A DNA stretch of 64,000 nt. It comes from Leptolyngbya sp. SIOISBB (GTDB lineage Bacteria; Cyanobacteriota; Cyanobacteriia; Phormidesmidales; Phormidesmidaceae). Position 1 is the stretch's first letter. Each line of letters opens with the position of its first letter. The notes beneath the pieces are model-generated. The model worked only from the letters and a program-made list of their open reading frames with translations, was not told where the DNA came from and ran no database searches. The stretch is taken from contig JAAHII010000001.1 of NCBI GenBank assembly GCA_010671905.1, positions 3,968,001-4,032,000 of the forward strand, given 5' to 3'. The position numbers and the translations under genes were made by a program. This document shows positions 47,842 to 57,561 of this stretch, in pieces.

Positions 47842-48408
47842 GTGAATAGAAAGAATGAGACGGACGATGTGTGGGAGGCGATTGGTTGCTATGGCCTGCT
47901 TTTAGCCTGCACTTTGGGACCCACTATTATGTGGGCAGTCGGTGTCATAACGTTTGAATGGATGATGCAAATTGCACTCGCTAGCAACGTCTATACAAAA
48001 ACGCCTACTGTTGAATTTGGAACTGGGAATGCTTACACCGTCGGCCAAGCATTTGGTTTTACCTTTTTCTATCTCTATCTGTTGTTTCTATATCTAGTGA
48101 TTGGCGCTGGCTTGGGAATCTTGACCGCCGCCAGGGTGGTTCGCTTTAGTCGCTGGTGGTCGCAACACACGGCGATGCTCATTCTGATACTGACCTTACT
48201 AAACGGCATCATAAATTTGGTTGGCAGCAGTTTTTTGACCACGCTTATTCTGGTTGAGTTTAGTTATCCACAAGCAAAAAATCCGGTTACATTTTTCTCG
48301 GCGTATGCGCTGACGAGAATTATGGCTGCGATCCTGATAGCAAGTTCACTGCTGATTCTCCATCTTGCTTTACCGCGATGGGTACGGGAAATCACAGGAC
48401 ATCGCTGA
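47842..48408 (+). CDS. Four-helix membrane protein, unknown (paralog of the previous gene)
   Basis: A 188-residue protein with GTG start. Four hydrophobic helices match those of the gene 90 bp upstream, with LTLLNGIINLVGSSFLTTLI as the clearest shared block. A tandem duplication with strong divergence is the best explanation. Likely one transcription unit with 47221. Confidence 0.65.
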   Translation: MNRKNETDDVWEAIGCYGLLLACTLGPTIMWAVGVITFEWMMQIALASNVYTKTPTVEFGTGNAYTVGQAFGFTFFYLYLLFLYLVIGAGLGILTAARVVRFSRWWSQHTAMLILILTLLNGIINLVGSSFLTTLILVEFSYPQAKNPVTFFSAYALTRIMAAILIASSLLILHLALPRWVREITGHR

Positions 48409-48567
48409 GGCAACAGCCCAAGGACAAAGCGATCGCTTTCCAAAAGATTTATTCCGGCAAAAAATCCAGTTCATCGCTACGCTGTTATCTACTCAAGAAA
48501 TCTGCGAAAATCGTCGTGAGTAGCCCCAAATATGTGACATTTACTAATTTTCACAGTTCATAAAGGG

Positions 48568-49266
48568 ATGAGGAAGAGCAACTTGATGAATGTCTTTGAG
48601 CGCGTAGTTAGCAACCCATATTGTGGCATTCTTACCCTAACTAAGTTCCAGAAAGAAAAGGATATTAGCCGCAGGGCAATTGAGGGAATGTTTGACTACA
48701 CTAGACTATTTCTTTGGCACCCGAACTTCGTTTACTTGAATCTATTCGGTGATTCGCGTACGGGAAAGTTCAGAATTGAGATACAGGATCAATTTTCTAC
48801 CTCTCTAGAGGATGCTGAATGGGCATTTGCATTTCCATTCAAGCTGAAAGACCAGGATAAGCTATTTATCACTAACCATGAAAATTACTATTCTGTAGAA
48901 ATTGAGGCAGGCATCTATTATGTGGTTGTTGAGGCTAGACAGCTTACCTATGAAGAGATCAAGAATGATAAATATCTAATGAAACTTTACGAAAGAGCTG
49001 GCCTCGACATGCCTCTTGATGTAGAAATTCCATACCTATATAACGTCATTTTCTGTAAGACTGATGGCTTAAAAGCACCGCAAATTATCCGCTTTAGCGA
49101 TCGGTATTCAAAAATGAAAGCGATCATACAAGAACAAGCAGACAAGGGGGTTGACCGTTATCTTCAAGCACTTGAAAGAAATGAAAGACAATACGAAAAG
49201 GTTTATGTGCTCAGTGAAAATCATGAGCCTGTTTCGCTTGAGGAGAGCAACTATAATTTTTCTTGA
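48568..49266 (+). CDS. Protein of unknown function
   Basis: A 232-residue soluble protein (ATG at 48568; a second ATG six codons later is possible). It is rich in aromatic and acidic residues, with EDAEWAFAFPFKLKDQDKLF and VEIEAGIYYVVVEARQLTYE in a probable beta-sandwich centre, and a charged helix near the end (QEQADKGVDRYLQALERNER). I do not recognise it. Clearly AT-richer than its neighbours, which fits an acquired gene. Confidence 0.55.
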   Translation: MRKSNLMNVFERVVSNPYCGILTLTKFQKEKDISRRAIEGMFDYTRLFLWHPNFVYLNLFGDSRTGKFRIEIQDQFSTSLEDAEWAFAFPFKLKDQDKLFITNHENYYSVEIEAGIYYVVVEARQLTYEEIKNDKYLMKLYERAGLDMPLDVEIPYLYNVIFCKTDGLKAPQIIRFSDRYSKMKAIIQEQADKGVDRYLQALERNERQYEKVYVLSENHEPVSLEESNYNFS

Positions 49267-49315
49267 TTTCAATGTTTAATTGCGATAGTTGAAGCCCAAC
49301 CGCTTTCCACAAGAT

Positions 49316-49561
49316 TCATTCCGGCAGGCTATCCAATTCATCCGAAATCGCGCCCTGTAAATCCTCATCGCAGTGGGTATTCAGGTGAATCACTGAGGTC
49401 AAGATCTCAGCCAAGATGTCCGCTTTCTGGTCGTCTTGTAGATTGGACACTTGGAGTTGATGCATCAGTTCAAGCACTCGGCTGCACTCATCACCGAGTT
49501 CCTGCATGAGGGTCTTTAAAGTGGCGTTGTTGATGGGCAGCGATCGCTCTCGTAACTGCAT
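49316..49561 (-). CDS. Small acidic helical protein
   Basis: An 81-residue acidic, helix-rich protein (LMQELGDECSRVLELMHQLQ, VIHLNTHCDEDLQGAISDEL). It begins 2 bp after the stop of the 61-residue gene upstream on the same strand (49564), so they form a tight two-gene unit. No family assigned. Confidence 0.5.
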   Translation of the reverse strand: MQLRERSLPINNATLKTLMQELGDECSRVLELMHQLQVSNLQDDQKADILAEILTSVIHLNTHCDEDLQGAISDELDSLPE

Positions 49562-49563
49562 GG

Positions 49564-49749
49564 TTATCTTCCTAAACGCTTGCGGGCTTGTTGCATTCCT
49601 TTTTCAAAAGCGGCTATCTCCTTCTGCCAATGCCTGATCAAGCCTTGATCAGGAAGGTCTTTTTCAAGTTCTATCTGAATTTTGGCTTCATGCTCTCGAA
49701 TTCTCATTTGCAAACTATTGATAGCTTTCTGGTGATGCCTTTTGCCCAT
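49564..49749 (-). CDS. Small basic conserved cyanobacterial protein
   Basis: A 61-residue basic helical protein: MGKRHHQKAINSLQMRIREH at the start, GLIRHWQKEIAAFEKGMQQA near the end. The GKRxHxKAI ... GLIRHWxKEI pattern recurs in many cyanobacterial genomes (from memory). Function unknown. First gene of the pair with 49316-49561. Confidence 0.6.
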   Translation of the reverse strand: MGKRHHQKAINSLQMRIREHEAKIQIELEKDLPDQGLIRHWQKEIAAFEKGMQQARKRLGR

Positions 49750-49978
49750 CTTGGTCAGCTACACTGCTTCAGACCCATCCTAATGATGGCATTTCCAGAA
49801 GGGTGAGGCGATCGCACCTTTTGGCATACGGCATCACGAACCTGAATTTTTGCGAGATCCGGCATAGTTGATACAGATGTGAGGTGCCAGAACTCAGAAA
49901 TGAGTTCATGATCAGCTCAGGGCTGACTTCTGATTTCTGGGCACTGACTTCTGTGCAGACTTTGCTAGCCGGAGAAAT

Positions 49979-52597
49979 ATGCAACCTACTAACCCCAATC
50001 AATTTACCGAAAAGGCGTGGCAGGCTATTGTCCGTACGCCGGAGATTGCCAAAGAAGCCAAGCACCAACAGATCGAGAGTGAGCACCTGATGCAGGCGCT
50101 CTTAGAACAAGAAGGGCTAGCGGTTTCGGTCTTCAACAAGGCGGAAGTGAATGTCCAGAACGTGCGCGATCGCACCACTGACTTTGTTGCGAAACAACCG
50201 AAGATCAGCAACTCTGGCGGGTCAGTGTACCTGGGCAACAGTTTGGATAAGCTGCTCGATCGCGCCGATGGTTATCGCAAAGACTTTGGCGATGAATACA
50301 TTTCGATCGAACATTTGCTGCTGGCTTATGCCAAGGATGATCGCTTTGGCACGGCGCTGTTCCGCGAGTTTGGTTTAAACGAAAATACGCTGAGAGGCAT
50401 TATTAAAGACGTGCGGGGGAACCAGAAAGTGACGGATCAAAACCCGGAAGGCAAATACGAAGCCCTGGAAAAATATGGCCGCGACCTGACCGAGTTGGCA
50501 CGGGAAGGCAAGCTGGATCCCGTGATTGGTCGAGATGATGAGATTCGCCGCACGATTCAGATTCTCTCGCGGCGGACGAAAAACAATCCGGTGCTGATTG
50601 GGGAACCGGGCGTGGGTAAAACCGCTATCGCCGAAGGGTTGGCCCAGCGCATCATTAGCAAAGATGTGCCTGAGTCGCTGCGCGATCGCAGAATCATTGC
50701 CCTAGATATGGGTGCCTTGATTGCGGGTGCAAAATATCGTGGCGAATTTGAGGAGCGGTTGAAGGCCGTCCTCAAGGAAGTGCAAGATTCCGATGGGCAG
50801 ATGGTGCTGTTCATCGACGAGATTCACACTGTGGTCGGAGCCGGGGCAACCCAGGGTTCGATGGATGCAGGCAACCTGCTGAAACCACTGTTGGCCAGGG
50901 GTGAACTGCGCTGTATCGGCGCAACCACGCTAGATGAATATCGCAAATACATTGAAAAAGATGCCGCTCTGGAACGGCGCTTTCAACAGGTGTTTGTCGA
51001 TCAGCCCAGCATCGAAGACACCATTTCGATTTTGCGGGGTTTGAAGGAGCGCTATGAAGTGCACCACGGGGTGAAGATTGCCGATGGTGCTTTGGTGGCG
51101 GCAGCGGTGCTTTCGACCCGGTACATCAGCGATCGCTTCTTGCCTGACAAGGCGATCGACTTGGTGGATGAGTCCGCTGCCAAACTCAAAATGGAGATCA
51201 CTTCGAAGCCCGAAGAACTGGATGAAGTCGATCGCAAAATCCTCCAAATGGAAATGGAGCGTCTGTCCCTGAAGAACGAGACTGATGCGGGCTCCTTGGA
51301 TCGATTAGAACGATTGGACAAAGAACTGGCGGATCTGAAAGAAACTCAGTCGGGCCTCAATGCCCAATGGCAGTCCGAGAAAGACCTGATCGACGACATT
51401 CAAGCGCTGCGGGAAGAGCTAGATCACGTCAATATCGAAGTCCAACAGGCGGAGCGCAACTATGATTTGAATCGGGCTGCTGAGTTGAAATACGGTAAGC
51501 TCACTGACCTGCAACGCAAAGTGGAAGAGGCCGAAGAAAAGCTCGAAAATGCCCAAACCAGTGGACAATCCCTGCTGCGGGAAGAGGTGACGGAGGAAGA
51601 TATCGCCGAAATCATCTCCAAGTGGACGGGTATTCCCGTCAGCAAGTTGGTGGCCTCCGAAATGGAGAAGCTGCTGCACCTGGAAGATGAACTGCATCAG
51701 CGGGTGATTGGTCAGGATGAAGCGGTGACGGCAGTGTCTGATGCGATTCAGCGATCGCGCGCTGGACTCGCTGACCCGAACCGCCCCATTGCCAGCTTCA
51801 TTTTCCTCGGCCCCACGGGCGTCGGCAAAACGGAACTAGCGAAGGCGCTGGCCTCCTATATGTTCGACACCGAAGAAGCGATCGTCCGCATCGACATGTC
51901 GGAATATATGGAGAAGCACGCCGTCGCGCGACTGATTGGTGCGCCTCCCGGCTACGTTGGCTTTGACGAAGGTGGTCAGCTCACCGAAGCGATTCGTCGT
52001 CGGCCCTATGCGGTCATCCTGTTCGACGAAATCGAAAAGGCTCACCCCGATGTGTTCAACATCATGCTGCAAATTTTGGATGACGGTCGTCTGACCGATT
52101 CCCAGGGCCGCACGGTGGACTTCCGCAACTGCGTCGTCATCATGACCAGCAATATCGGCTCCCAGTACATTCTGGATTTGGCGGGCGATGACGAGAAGTA
52201 CGACCTCATGCGCGATCGCGTCATGGAAGCCATGCGCGGTCAGTTCCGCCCTGAGTTCCTGAACCGGGTGGATGAGCTGATCATCTTCCACAGCCTGCGA
52301 CAGGAGCAGCTGCGGGAAATCGTCAAGCTGCAAATTAACCGTCTAGAGCAGCGCCTGGACGAGCGCAAAATGTCTCTCACGCTGTCGGAAGAAGCGTTGG
52401 ATTGGGTGGCCCAAGTCGGCTTTGACCCGGTTTACGGTGCGCGACCGCTGAAGCGGGCGATCCAAAAGGAACTGGAGACGCCCATGGCTAAGGGCATCCT
52501 GCGGGGCGACTTTGTGAACGGCGATCGCATCTACGCGGACGTTGAAAACGAACGTCTCGTCTTCAAACGCCAAGCCCCCGAACTCGCGACAGTGTAA
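49979..52597 (+). CDS. clpB: ATP-dependent chaperone ClpB
   Basis: An 872-residue AAA+ disaggregase that works with DnaK to rescue aggregated proteins. It has an N-domain (1-145; [20 protein letters not shown]), NBD1 with [17 protein letters not shown] (about 205-221) and [20 protein letters not shown], a coiled-coil middle domain (about 405-525; [17 protein letters not shown]), NBD2 with [17 protein letters not shown] (about 605-621), the pore loop [17 protein letters not shown], and a C-terminal domain ending [20 protein letters not shown]. The middle domain separates it from ClpC. Length and motifs are normal. A terminator follows. Confidence 0.97.
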   Translation: MQPTNPNQFTEKAWQAIVRTPEIAKEAKHQQIESEHLMQALLEQEGLAVSVFNKAEVNVQNVRDRTTDFVAKQPKISNSGGSVYLGNSLDKLLDRADGYRKDFGDEYISIEHLLLAYAKDDRFGTALFREFGLNENTLRGIIKDVRGNQKVTDQNPEGKYEALEKYGRDLTELAREGKLDPVIGRDDEIRRTIQILSRRTKNNPVLIGEPGVGKTAIAEGLAQRIISKDVPESLRDRRIIALDMGALIAGAKYRGEFEERLKAVLKEVQDSDGQMVLFIDEIHTVVGAGATQGSMDAGNLLKPLLARGELRCIGATTLDEYRKYIEKDAALERRFQQVFVDQPSIEDTISILRGLKERYEVHHGVKIADGALVAAAVLSTRYISDRFLPDKAIDLVDESAAKLKMEITSKPEELDEVDRKILQMEMERLSLKNETDAGSLDRLERLDKELADLKETQSGLNAQWQSEKDLIDDIQALREELDHVNIEVQQAERNYDLNRAAELKYGKLTDLQRKVEEAEEKLENAQTSGQSLLREEVTEEDIAEIISKWTGIPVSKLVASEMEKLLHLEDELHQRVIGQDEAVTAVSDAIQRSRAGLADPNRPIASFIFLGPTGVGKTELAKALASYMFDTEEAIVRIDMSEYMEKHAVARLIGAPPGYVGFDEGGQLTEAIRRRPYAVILFDEIEKAHPDVFNIMLQILDDGRLTDSQGRTVDFRNCVVIMTSNIGSQYILDLAGDDEKYDLMRDRVMEAMRGQFRPEFLNRVDELIIFHSLRQEQLREIVKLQINRLEQRLDERKMSLTLSEEALDWVAQVGFDPVYGARPLKRAIQKELETPMAKGILRGDFVNGDRIYADVENERLVFKRQAPELATV

Positions 52598-52617
52598 CTG
52601 AATACTCTGCAGCTGCA

Positions 52618-52662
52618 TCAGGGAACAGGCACTTGAAAGTCGCTCGTTTCCTGATATTTTTC
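52618..52662 (+). terminator. Terminator of clpB
   Basis: TCAGGGAAC (52618-52626) pairs with GTTTCCTGA (52646-52654), one G-T pair, followed by TATTTTT. It lies 20 bp after the clpB stop. The remaining gap to 52951 is AT-rich and gene-free and should hold the promoter of the DUF262-HEPN pair. Confidence 0.75.
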
Positions 52663-52950
52663 TTATCTGAAAAGACATGAAAGATTCGTCATGTTTCACT
52701 TAGCTCTGGCTAAAATATTGGGAGCTTCACACGGGTTCCTTAGGAAATCTTCTTCTTGATAAGATTATTGACGTAATCTTCGCTGTTTGTTTCTACAAGA
52801 TGTTGTTCTCCTGTGCTGAAATTTCTTGAAAATCACCTTTGCCGACACCCAGACAACCACGGCGAGATCCATAAGCATATACAAGATTCAGCGTTAATTC
52901 TTTAAAGATTATTTTCTTCGTGCAGATGTTCTCTATACACAGTTTTCTAA

Positions 52951-54066
52951 ATGGCTAACAGCATAAGACTCATGTCACTAGAACAAGAAGTAGAAGAAAA
53001 TAGAAAATCCATAAGAACAGATGGATATCCAATGTCAATCGGTGAATTGACTGCTATGTACAAAGATGGTGAATTGAGACTAAGACCAGATTTTCAGAGA
53101 TTTTTTAGATGGTCGCCAGAGCAGAAAAGCAAGCTTCTTGAATCATTTTTGCTGGGCATTCCAATACCCTCGATTTTCGTTCACCAAAGATTGGATGGTG
53201 TATGGGATGTTGTTGATGGCTTACAACGACTTTCTACAATCTTTGAAATTATGGGTATTCTTAAAAATGAAGATGGGGACTTCCTACCTCCATTAGTATT
53301 TAAGTCAACGAAATATTTGCCGTCACTTGAGGGCAAAACTTGGGGCATCAACGAAGTCGATGAAACAGGGATTGGTGGCACACTCCAAAGAATATTCAAA
53401 CGCTCAAAATTAGATATAAAAATTGTTTTGAGAGAATCTGATTCTGATACAAAATTAGAGCTTTTTCAGCGTCTGAACACAGGGGGTAGCTCTTTAACTA
53501 CTCAGGAACTCAGGAATTGTCAAATTATAATGGTTGAACCAGAAGCTCTTGAACATATCAAAGAAATGGCTGCAGAGCCTTCTTTCATTGAGTGTTGCGC
53601 TTTATCAGACAGAAATCTTGAGGAGCAGTACGACTTAGAATTAGTCACCCGTTTCATAACCCTTCGAAGGTGGAACCCGGAAGAGCCAATGGGGGATCTA
53701 GGACCATTCCTAGATGAAAATATAGTTGAAATTGCTGCCAGTGAAGATTTCCCTTGGCCACTCGAGAAAGATATCTTTAAGTCAACTTTCAAGCTCTTGG
53801 CTGAAACTGCTGGGTCTGATTCATTTAGGAGGTATGACGCTCAGACTGAGCGATTCAAAGGAGGATTCTCCGTTTCTGCTTTTGAGGTTATTGCTTTGGG
53901 CCTTGGCTACCTTATTGAGTCAAAGGATCTTTCTGATATAGATGTAGTAGAGAAGATTAAACAACTTTGGATGGATTCAAGCGTAATACGAGATGTTCGC
54001 GGTAGACGTTCAGCAGATCGTCTAAGAAACACGCTGCCTTTCGGACGACAATTTATGGGTCAATGA
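52951..54066 (+). CDS. DUF262 domain protein (ParB/GmrS-like), first gene of a HEPN pair
   Basis: A 371-residue protein. LRPDFQRFFRWSPEQKSKLL, SFLLGIPIPSIFVHQ and VWDVVDGLQRLSTIFEI (about 70-95) match DUF262, whose DGQQR motif appears here as DGLQR. LELFQRLNTGGSSLTTQELR (about 170-190) is the second DUF262 block. In GmrSD and other anti-phage enzymes this domain senses or hydrolyses nucleotides and drives a fused nuclease. Here no HNH (DUF1524) domain follows; instead the stop overlaps the next gene, a HEPN protein, by 4 bp (ATGA). Strongly AT-rich, so probably acquired. Confidence 0.9.
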   Translation: MANSIRLMSLEQEVEENRKSIRTDGYPMSIGELTAMYKDGELRLRPDFQRFFRWSPEQKSKLLESFLLGIPIPSIFVHQRLDGVWDVVDGLQRLSTIFEIMGILKNEDGDFLPPLVFKSTKYLPSLEGKTWGINEVDETGIGGTLQRIFKRSKLDIKIVLRESDSDTKLELFQRLNTGGSSLTTQELRNCQIIMVEPEALEHIKEMAAEPSFIECCALSDRNLEEQYDLELVTRFITLRRWNPEEPMGDLGPFLDENIVEIAASEDFPWPLEKDIFKSTFKLLAETAGSDSFRRYDAQTERFKGGFSVSAFEVIALGLGYLIESKDLSDIDVVEKIKQLWMDSSVIRDVRGRRSADRLRNTLPFGRQFMGQ

Positions 54067-54710
54067 AAAAGATTCGATCTCTGACGCAGCTTAATGACGC
54101 TATTGATGGTGATTTATCTGGTAGAAAGAGGATGCTTACCAACCTCAAGCTGACAGTTGATGGAGCCAAAGATTCTCGACGTAGAGCTATAGGTCTCTCA
54201 GCAGTTTGCCTGTTGTATGGAAACTGGGAGGGATTCGTGAAATTTGCAGGAACTTGCTATGTAAACTATGTCCACCATCAAGGAGTTCCACTTAAGCAGT
54301 TGAATGACGGCTTGACATGTATCTATCTACGGTCTCATATGCGAGGGCTAAGAGATTCAAAAAAGATCAGCTTACATCGAAATTTTGTATCTCTCATGAG
54401 AGATACGTCAGATAGTCCATTGTCTCTACCAACTAAAGCTGCTATTGAGACTTATGACAACCTTAATTTTGAAGTTCTTGCAGAAATAACCTGCATCATT
54501 GGATGTGATAGTCGTTGGTACGAAACCAAAAAAGTGCAAATCGATGAGAAATTACTGAGGCATCGCAATAGCATCGCTCATAATGGAGAAGACCCAACTT
54601 TCGATGAAAATGAGTATTCTTCTATCCACACCGAGGTCATAATGCTGCTTGAAAAATTTAGGGATGATGTTGAGAACGCGGCTGCATCTAGTGCTTTCAA
54701 ATTACAATAG
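54063..54710 (+). CDS. MAE_28990/MAE_18760-like HEPN nuclease
   Basis: A 215-residue helical protein. The family start LNDAIDGDLSGRKRMLTNLK, the NWEGFVKFAGTCYVNYVHH block and LRHRNSIAHNGEDPTFDENE near residues 160-180 match the MAE_28990/MAE_18760-like HEPN family. RNSIAH fits the Rx4-6H catalytic motif of HEPN ribonucleases. It overlaps the DUF262 stop by 4 bp, so the two are co-translated. A toxic RNase controlled by the DUF262 partner is the likely role (inference). Confidence 0.88.
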   Translation: MKKIRSLTQLNDAIDGDLSGRKRMLTNLKLTVDGAKDSRRRAIGLSAVCLLYGNWEGFVKFAGTCYVNYVHHQGVPLKQLNDGLTCIYLRSHMRGLRDSKKISLHRNFVSLMRDTSDSPLSLPTKAAIETYDNLNFEVLAEITCIIGCDSRWYETKKVQIDEKLLRHRNSIAHNGEDPTFDENEYSSIHTEVIMLLEKFRDDVENAAASSAFKLQ

Positions 54711-54798
54711 TAACCTTGCGATACGAGAGAGCTGTACAACAAAATTCAGCTCTTTGTAAATGTGACTGATTCTCTGAGACTATTCTAAAGTCGAAGCA

Positions 54799-55005
54799 TT
54801 AGACTTTACCTTGAAAAATAGCCTGAATATCGCTTGTATCAACGAACTCCGTTTCTTCACCTTCCTCAATCGCCTTTGCCATGCCGACATCTTCTAATGC
54901 TTCGAGAATCAGCTCATAAAAGACTTCACGCTTTTCTTGCAGTATCTCGACAAGTACCTCTTTGAGAAGTTCTTTGGTCTGGTAATCATCTAAGGCGAGC
55001 TGCAT
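54799..55005 (-). CDS. Antitoxin-like small protein without a toxin
   Basis: A 68-residue acidic protein: LALDDYQTKELLKEVLVEIL, LILEALEDVGMAKAIEEGEE and DTSDIQAIFQGK. The helical, acidic build and the xxIxxxLxGK-like end resemble antitoxins that precede RelE-type toxins in cyanobacteria. No toxin gene follows on this strand; the DUF262-HEPN pair lies there in opposite orientation. Probably a solitary remnant. Confidence 0.55.
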   Translation of the reverse strand: MQLALDDYQTKELLKEVLVEILQEKREVFYELILEALEDVGMAKAIEEGEETEFVDTSDIQAIFQGKV

Positions 55006-55117
55006 GTCGGATCGTCTCTATCATGGCGAAATGGACTTGCTTGAATTTTAGCGGTTAGCTCACTTAGCAGACTGCTTCAAGGGTTGCGGTAGAGCGATCA
55101 CCGCTAATGGGGCAAGT

Positions 55118-55192
55118 GCGATCGCTCTCTTCAATCTTCTACACTTAGTTGATAGCGACGATTGTGAAACGCTAAGGAGGTGCGATCGCAAT
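55118..55192 (+). repeat. Duplicated leader of the Uma2 gene (copy A)
   Basis: This 75-bp stretch (GCGATCGCTCTCTTCAATCT to GGAGGTGCGATCGCAAT) matches 57624-57700 just before the Uma2 start at 57699, with few substitutions and a 2-bp indel by eye. Copy A carries ATA where the gene has ATG and is followed by no Uma2 coding sequence. It includes the GCTAAGGAGGTGCGATCGC ribosome-site block. The two copies flank the IS66 and the toxin-antitoxin module as direct repeats. Confidence 0.75.
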
Positions 55193-55201
55193 ACGCCGGT
55201 T

Positions 55202-56801
55202 GTATCCATTCCTCACAAAGGCTGAGGCAGCAAAAGAACCGGAGGCGGCTGAGGCAGCATTTCAGTTTCTGGTAACAAGGAAGGGGGTTCCTGGCCTAAG
55301 CGTGCGGCTCGACAAGCTTGGGTCAGCGCCTCCAGCACCGGACGGTTCTGAGCCTTGAGAGAGGTAGAAACCGTGAGCATCCGGGAGACAAACTGACTCC
55401 CAGCTTCCGATTGTGAGCCAAAACTCGTGCGCCGCCAAATCACCGCTGGACGTAAGGCCCGCTCTGCCGCATTATTGGTGGGCTCAACATCCGGGGTGTA
55501 GACAAACGTCCAGAGCGCGGCTTCCACCTGCAGCAGCTTCTGGCAGGTGCGAACGGTTTTTGCCAACGGCGTTTTCTCTCGCTCGCCGATGGGCAGACGG
55601 GCAGCGGTTTCCAACTCGGCTTTGAATCCGGCTCTCAGATGCGCCACCATCTGCTCGAAAGTCTCTCGTGAGAGGGTGCCATCACGGACTCGATACCACC
55701 ATCGAAACAACCGCTGTTGCCGACGCAACAAGGATTCACCAATTCCTTGAGAAACTCCGCTTCGCTGAGCGATGGCCGTTAAGTCTCGTTTGAGATGCGC
55801 CCAGCACACTTGCCGTCGGGTCACCTCAATCCAGCCGTAAGCCCCGTAGCGATCCGAGCTAACAATGCCGTCAAAGGTCTCACCAATCAAGTGCTTGGCG
55901 GTTTCCTGTGAGCGACTGAGGACCACCGCAAACCAACTCATCAGGGGGGTAACTAACACCCATAGCCAGCCTTGTCGAGCCTGCGGATTGTGGCCATCGC
56001 GATTGCCCTGAGGGAAACTGGTTTCATCACTATGCAGCAATGGTTGCTGGCAGACATACGCTTTGGCCTGCTCCACCATTGGGCGAATGGCCTCACTCAT
56101 CTCACACCGGAGTCGATGCACGCCGCCATAGGACAACCTGATGCCAAAGACCTCTTGCATCAAACCTTGCACTTGAGCGTGACTTTGGCGATAGACGCCG
56201 CTGAGCAACCCCACCACCGCACTCAATCGCTCGCCATTTCCTGATGCCGATACACCGCCAGGCAACCGCGCTCGAGTCTTGGCACCACAGGCGGCACACG
56301 GCAACTCATGCAGGCGATACTCCATCACCAACGGCTGGATCGGTGGCAATTCCCATACTTGATGGCGATGTGGATGCGGGTCTTCGCCCCTCAGTCGCTC
56401 ACCACAGGTTGGGCAAACCTCCGGTTTCTCTTCATACACCTGGTTACAATGCTCCACGGCAACCAACTGACAAACCTGGCGAGGACGTTTCTGCTTACCT
56501 TTAGCCTTGCGTCGCTGAGGGGCTTTGGTTGGCTTCGCGGCAAACCCATCACTGGAGGGGGGGACGCGACGAATTCGACGAGTTCTGGTTGAGCGTTTCC
56601 TCTACTGCCGCTAGACGCTCACTCAGCTGTTTTACCTGCTCAGCTAGATTGACCAGCGCCCTCTTTACACTCGCTGGCGCGGCTTCCCAATCCTGTTCGG
56701 GGATCTTTTCTCCGCCAATCTCAATCTCGTCCATGTTCCATATCTAGAACATTTTTCGGGGCTCAAGCTATAAAGCTTTCTTTAGTTTCTGGAACGGTTA
56801 C
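55202..56801 (-). mobile_element. Complete IS66-family insertion sequence with 8-bp target duplication
   Basis: The ends are GTATCCATTCC (55202) and, inverted, GTAACCGTTCC (ending 56801), imperfect terminal inverted repeats beginning GTA as in IS66 elements. Both are flanked by CGCCGGTT (55194-55201 and 56802-56809), an 8-bp target duplication, the length IS66 makes. The element is 1600 bp and holds a tnpC-type transposase gene broken by one extra C. No tnpA/tnpB genes are present, as in single-gene IS66 variants. The intact duplication implies a recent insertion. Confidence 0.92.
55213..56734 (-). pseudogene. IS66 transposase with a one-base frameshift
   Basis: The N-terminal frame (ATG at 56734) encodes a leucine-zipper-like start (KRALVNLAEQVKQLSERLAA) and NQNSSNSSRPP. 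The C7 run at 56557-56563 (G7 on the plus strand) then shifts the frame; six C would give RPPSSDGFAAKP. The main frame has the zinc-finger-like CPTCGERLRGED and CAACGAKTRARLPGGVSASG. The DDE catalytic domain follows with LLHSDETSFP, IVSSDRYGAYGW and EPTNNAAERALRPAVIWRRT, then a Pro-rich end at 55213. Apart from the extra base it is complete. Confidence 0.9.
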
Positions 56802-56815
56802 CGCCGGTTGGTGCC

Positions 56816-57304
56816 CTAAACCTCATCAGCAAGTTCTAAAACACCTTGGTAAAGCGGTTGGCCAATGCGGAAATTCATGTCAGACACCAGTTGTTCCATC
56901 AAAGGCTTAACCTGACCAATTAGTTGCTTAGCCTTTGCTTCCAAAAGAACACCCAAAACACCTGTCACGCTTAATCCGAATTGTTGGGCTAACTGACGGC
57001 CAGGACGTTCATCCAGCAACAACAACTCTGTCGACAGTTCTAACGCCAACGCGATCGCCTCCGCTTCCCCAAGATCCAGAACCGACCGTAACTCCCTAAC
57101 CCTATCTAGATCTTGCACCTCACAGCTATTGATCCATGGCAATGTCTGCACTTCCAATGCGCCAGGAACGACTTTGCCGATTCGTGCCATTTCGTTAAAG
57201 ACACCCACGGGAATTGTAATGGTGCCGTACAAATCCTTGAGTAGAGCAAGGTAGCCAATACCTGCAAGATTGGTAATCGGTGAGGTGTTGCTCACAACGG
57301 TCAT
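56816..57304 (-). CDS. DUF3368 PIN-like toxin
   Basis: A 162-residue protein. VSNTSPITNLAGIGYLALLK (residues 4-23), LDLGEAEAIALALEL (about 77-91) and LLLDERPGRQLAQQFGLSVT (about 95-114) follow the DUF3368 layout of PIN-domain ribonucleases; the first acidic residue of the usual VSDTSP is Asn here, while the Glu and Asp ligands further on are kept. It overlaps its UPF0175 partner by 4 bp. The IS66 lies just past its stop. Confidence 0.88.
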   Translation of the reverse strand: MTVVSNTSPITNLAGIGYLALLKDLYGTITIPVGVFNEMARIGKVVPGALEVQTLPWINSCEVQDLDRVRELRSVLDLGEAEAIALALELSTELLLLDERPGRQLAQQFGLSVTGVLGVLLEAKAKQLIGQVKPLMEQLVSDMNFRIGQPLYQGVLELADEV

Positions 57305-57561
57305 AATCGGCCCAGCGATCGCAACGTTGCAATATCATCCTGCAAATCGCTCAGCTCATAATTAATGGGCATATCGCGATCGCTCAAAATCCGGCGAAAC
57401 TCGATCAAATTCATCCCCAACCATTCACAAGCTTTGCCCGCGCTGATTTTTGCTCGCTGATACAACACGATTGCGAGTTCCAGCTTCAAATCTTCCTCAG
57501 TGAGGTCGCTAGCGGCAAGAATATCGTCAGGAATGAGCAGATTCATGATGTGTTGAGACAC
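57301..57561 (-). CDS. UPF0175 antitoxin
   Basis: An 86-residue protein with LIPDDILAASDLTEEDLKLE and KISAGKACEWLGMNLIEFRR, the UPF0175 pattern, in which the second half forms a helix-turn-helix. It normally pairs with DUF3368 and represses its own operon. Gene order antitoxin then toxin with a 4-bp overlap is standard. Confidence 0.9.
   Translation of the reverse strand: MSQHIMNLLIPDDILAASDLTEEDLKLELAIVLYQRAKISAGKACEWLGMNLIEFRRILSDRDMPINYELSDLQDDIATLRSLGRL

Noticed and set aside
51836-52333. 165-codon minus-strand ORF in clpB
   Set aside because: A shadow frame of a strongly conserved gene with no sign of its own family.
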